Source of the DNA: Mesodorylaimus sp. YZB2_4 | Taxonomy: Eukaryota > Nematoda > Enoplea > Dorylaimida > Dorylaimidae | Direction: 5' to 3' | Length of the DNA stretch: 64,000 nt | NCBI GenBank assembly: GCA_030248295.1 | Contig: JASANH010000704.1 | Span: 1-64,000 of the forward strand | Part shown: one piece after another, positions 57,188 through 64,000 of the stretch | Numbering within the stretch: the first letter of the stretch is position 1 | How the letters are laid out: the number at the start of each line of letters is the position of its first letter | Position numbers and translations under genes: made by a program | The notes under the pieces: generated by a model | Told to the model about the DNA's origin: nothing | What the model saw: only the letters and a program-made list of their open reading frames with translations | Databases searched by the model: none

Positions 57188-59960
57188 TTACTTTGCCTGC
57201 GAGTCACAAGACCCCTGGCCGGACTCTACAATCATCACTTGCACATCCATCACGTTGGTTCCAGTCAACCCGCACTTGACATGGCACTGGCCTTCATGGA
57301 ATTCATCAAAAAACCCGTGCGAATCGTTGTTCTCCAACGATTCTCCCATTCTTCTCACTTCATCTTCGGTCACTCGCCCCAAGTGTTTACTATCGACAAC
57401 AGCCCCCGCCGCATCCGTTGGTCCATCTTGGCCATCAGTACCAGCGCTAAGGAATGCGAATCGTGCATTCTGGTATTTCTCTACCAGTTTCAACCGAATG
57501 ACCTCCAATGCGAATGCCAGAACCATCTCCTGGTTTCGACCACCTCGACCCGAACCTTTGACCCGAACTGTGGTCTCGCCACCCCAAAGCCAACAACGAC
57601 GTTGGCCAGATGATTTGAAATTCGAAAGCAGTTTTTCCAATCGTTCAGCATGTTCTTGTCCGATCGATTTCGCTTCACCAGTGACTGAGCTATCTACTAG
57701 TTCAGGGACGTATTGTCGAGCTTCAGCTTCGGTTCGCGCAGCTTCCAGAGCACCCCGGTTGCTACCAATGATCAGATTGTCAACATGGCCAGAAAAATCA
57801 TCGATCGGCTCCTCCTTGGCGTTTTCTACAGTAAAAGGATGAATATCCGATTCGTGGGCTGGGAACTCGTGTTGTGTATAATAAGCCCCTTCACTCTTTT
57901 CTGGTATCGCATGAATATGATGGAAGGGATGCCGTTCTACTCTGATACTTAATCCGGTCCAAAAATGAGGGATTCTATCCTCGCCAGAACAGTTATGGGT
58001 ACCTAATCCGCACTGGTGTTTATTCGTGGATAGGTATGCGTTAAGACAGCAGCTCCCCCAAAACGCATGACCCAAACTCACCGAGATAGTCAATAACACT
58101 TTTCGGCACGCCTCCCTCTCCAACACCTCCATATTTCCGAATAATGTCAAAAGCATCGGATGGTTTCGTCGTCCGCGGATAAGTAGGGCCACTGGCAATA
58201 AATTCCAACGGATCACCGACAATATCCGATATGATCAGTGATATGACATGCTGGGCATTCCTGGCCGCCAATTGCGCCAAGCGACCGCCTTTCAGTTGCG
58301 ATAAGTTCTGACCAACAGTGTTCAATTCGCGAATGTTGGCGCCACGCCGAGACAGGAACTTGGCCACCTGAACCTTGTCTTCCAATGACACGCCTTGAAC
58401 TGGATAAGGAAGAAGTGCTGAGCCGCCACCTGCAACACAAGATGATGAACATGAGCAGTGTCTGACTTCGATAGCGCGTCACAAACATACACATCCCAGT
58501 GCCCTTGTGCCTGGTAGGCCACGGCGAGTGGGAGAGAGTAATCGAGCTCCCCTGGCTGGCAGACGTCAACCTCTCGGGTTGATGTTTCAGCCGTACGTAT
58601 TTATAGTCGCAAGACAAACCTGCTAGAGTCAGAGTTTTTATTCCGCCGACTTCGGTCGGTCACACTCCCTCCGACGCCTACCAGGCTTGGTTATAACTGC
58701 AGCACAGAGAAGGAAGAGGTCTTCTCGAGTATTTCATGTCGTCCAGGTGCCATACAGTTCGTATGGGTAGATCCATCAGGCTGTCAAAGCGCAACACTTT
58801 TTCCACCCTGATGGTGCATAGTATCATCTGTCACGCGAAAGAGCAAGAAAGGGAAGAAAGAAACCGGCTTTTCATTTTTCTTTCTTTTAGGTGACTCTGG
58901 TTGGCGGCGAGAAAAGAAAATCTTGACAGCGTGGGTCACACAACTGTGAACCCCTGCCGGCAAACGCTCCACCAGCATCGACCGATCCGACCTTGAGCCT
59001 GGATTTCAATCTGATCCGGCCGATACGCTTCGAAAAGTAAAATTTCCACGGGGATGACGTTTCTGGCACCGCCCTAACCAGCCTGCTCTTTCTTCGCTGT
59101 CATGGTATACATAGCACATCGGAGCACTCCAAAGGACAGAAAAGAAATGACAAGCGGCTAGAGAGAGAGTAGGATTAGACTGATGTGGAAGAAAAAAGCA
59201 TGTAAAGAGCAGAAAACTGTTGCCAATCAGGCCGATCTATCCCTCACGATCAGATTGGTTCAACTGGATTGGTCGATGGCTGGAGTCCACAACTTTGTTA
59301 CCCTGTTTTTGGTCGGTCGCATTCTACTCCACACCTGCCAGGAGCCTGCTTACATCGTTTTAGACTATGCTGTCTCTGTCGCATTCACATTTCCACTGCA
59401 GCTAAGCGACAGGGGAACCAGGGCCACCCCAAGGCCGCACACCGCCAATACTCGAATCCAGGCTACTTACCCGAGACCAACACGACCAGCAATTCATCTT
59501 TGCTCAACTCCTCCAGCAGTTTCATGACCTGCACAGCAGCGCGATGGGATTCCCCATCCGGCACGTTGTTCGCGGCACCTTCGTGGTACCTGAGCACAGT
59601 ATCCTCTCGGGGCAGAAGATCCCTGAAATCGAAGCCCATCACCGCCCGTCACTCCTTCCTCCCCTTCACTCACCGCAACCCATGCTTGAAAAACAGTTCT
59701 TTCGTGCCGTGGGGCATACTGACCACGCCATCCACAATATGCCCATGCAAGATATCATCGACCGCCCTCGACATGCCGCACGCCGCCTTGCCAAACGCCA
59801 CCACCTTCACATTCCTCTTTAGCTCGTACCGGCATCCAGTAGCCATCACAGTCAACTGGTCACCATCGATCGATACAGCTTTCCGGACCAATCGATGAGG
59901 CCACACAGCACCGTATGCTGCCTTGAAAATAGCACTCGCCGCCTCCATCGCTTCATGCAT
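57188..59960 (-). CDS. GLYCTK: Glycerate kinase (class II, MOFRL type)
   Basis: Four exons: 59960-59674, 59622-59471, 58429-58082 and 57825-57188. Sum 1425 bases, 474 residues. Reaction: phosphorylation of D-glycerate to 2-phosphoglycerate, in serine and fructose breakdown. Family motifs: VVAFGKAACGM, a VVSMPHG turn, VSGGGSALLPYP, LKGGRLAQ and ISDIVGDPLEFIASGPT in the N-terminal kinase domain. IGSNRGALEAA, LWGGETTV, GSGRGGRNQE, GTDGQDGPTDAAGA and GLTGTNVMD follow in the C-terminal MOFRL part. The start chosen (MHEAMEAA) lacks a mitochondrial presequence. A clean acceptor (ttttgtttcag) sits 6 bases upstream, so an upstream exon, a 5' UTR intron or trans-splicing is likely. Intron 2 contains an R3 copy. 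Confidence 0.93.
58500..58695 (+). repeat. Dispersed repeat family R3, copy 2
   Basis: Same-orientation match to 11937-12115 over almost all of its length, including the stem-loop tcaacc..ggttga. It lies in intron 2 of the glycerate kinase gene. A short related fragment may lie at 61424-61520. Confidence 0.75.
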
Positions 59961-59966
59961 CGACTT

Positions 59967-60502
59967 CTGAAACAAAAGTATTCATCTCCCCCTCATGCCT
60001 TGCTCGAAAAGAGACGGTCTCTCCCTCGCATTGCACATCCATCACAATTATTTTGCACATTTATTTCACAGTCACACTCCATCACAAGTCTGGCAACTGG
60101 TCCAATGCAATCGTGAAACAACATATAAAAGCTACACAACTCATGCACGCCATCGCGACCAATCACTTCTGATATATACTACAAAAAGATGTACTTGTAT
60201 CCGTTAAAAAGAACCACCAAGGCTTGATCAATCTATTCAACACCCTAACCAATATTTCATAAATTATATCCGCCTTATTAGAAAACTCAACCAAAACCTG
60301 TGACAAACGTTATCCGCCCCGAGAAAACCAGAAATAAAGACAACCACACTTTTAAAACCGCACATACGGCTACACATACTTGCTCGTGTTTACAGTGAAG
60401 AAACCAAAAAAACGGCAGCCTATCTAGTCGCGTAGAAATTGAAAAAGGCTTATGTCAAGTGTAAAAATAAATGTACGTCGAAATGCAATGATACAATATA
60501 CT
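59967..60502. other. Gap between the glycerate kinase and p38 genes
   Basis: AT-rich 3' flank of p38 and 5' flank of glycerate kinase. No other gene is recognised. Confidence 0.45.
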
Positions 60503-63781
<3,279 letters not shown>

Positions 63782-64000
63782 TTCGAAAAAAGCTAAAACG
63801 AATCCATTTCGAACAAACTCCGTCATCGAAACTATCACAAGTACAACCCGCGGATCGGACCGCGTCCATTTCAATAAACACCACCTTTAATTACAAATCT
63901 TTACTATCAAGCCACACCTACACTCACGCTATCCGAACATCAATCTAAAACCATAAGGCAAGAAACAGCACCCACGCGATCACTGTAAGGCGTAGAGGAA
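63782..64000. other. 5' flank of the p38 gene to the window end
   Basis: Short 5' UTR and upstream sequence of p38. Apart from the acceptor-like motif at 63793-63798, nothing is recognised. Confidence 0.4.

Noticed and set aside
57255..57842. A 195-codon plus-strand ORF, and another at 59269-59898
   Set aside because: Antisense shadows of the glycerate kinase exons.

Overview
This window is animal nuclear DNA. Most genes are split by many short introns, the commonest class being about 50-60 bases and the shortest inferred one 40 bases. Introns follow GT..AG with a pyrimidine-rich acceptor. Thirteen protein genes can be read, twelve of them complete and one (the second PAN gene) without a secure first exon. 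For all nine complete multi-exon models I chained exons by eye, and each summed exon length is an exact multiple of three. The content (vitellogenin, p38 kinase, ADAMTS, Not-type homeobox, EndoU, gut-esterase-type carboxylesterase, many small secreted cysteine-rich proteins), the roughly 5 kb gene spacing and the tiny introns suggest a small-genome invertebrate, most likely an ecdysozoan such as a tardigrade or an enoplean nematode. That placement is inference; there is no diagnostic marker in the window.

Layout: 0-2.8 kb, two weak unidentified minus-strand ORFs and dispersed repeats. 2.8-5.1 kb, a TMEM165/GDT1 ion transporter (-). 6.3-7.5 kb, intronless retromer VPS26 (-). 8.7-9.6 kb, an intronless seven-helix receptor (+). 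9.6-12.9 kb, repeats. 12.9-18.8 kb, a 19-exon ADAMTS protease (-). 20.1-25.0 kb, a 17-exon cadherin (-). 25-28 kb, no confident gene. 28.1-30.4 kb, a membrane carboxylesterase (-). 30.8-33.1 kb, an EndoU endoribonuclease (-). 33.5-34.3 kb, a direct repeat pair. 35.1-35.9 kb, a Not homeobox gene (+). 36.7-43.1 kb, vitellogenin with a readable promoter (+). 45.2-50.3 kb, two secreted cysteine-rich/mucin-like proteins (+). 51.7-53.0 kb, a second intronless GPCR (+). 54.0-54.9 kb, a second PAN-domain gene (+). 55.5-56.6 kb, a Ly6 protein (-). 57.2-60.0 kb, glycerate kinase (-). 60.5-63.8 kb, p38 MAP kinase (-).

The genes do not form one pathway. Many products enter the secretory route or reside there: a Golgi ion transporter, secreted enzymes, yolk precursor, PAN and antistasin-type proteins, and surface receptors. 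At least four dispersed repeat families and one tRNA-derived SINE family recur, mostly inside introns or between genes. The most interesting leads are the pair of PAN-domain genes with unrelated tails, the modular antistasin-type secreted protein beside them, nematode-type vitellogenin promoter elements, splice acceptors placed just upstream of several start codons (possible trans-splicing), and the hairpin-bearing repeats.
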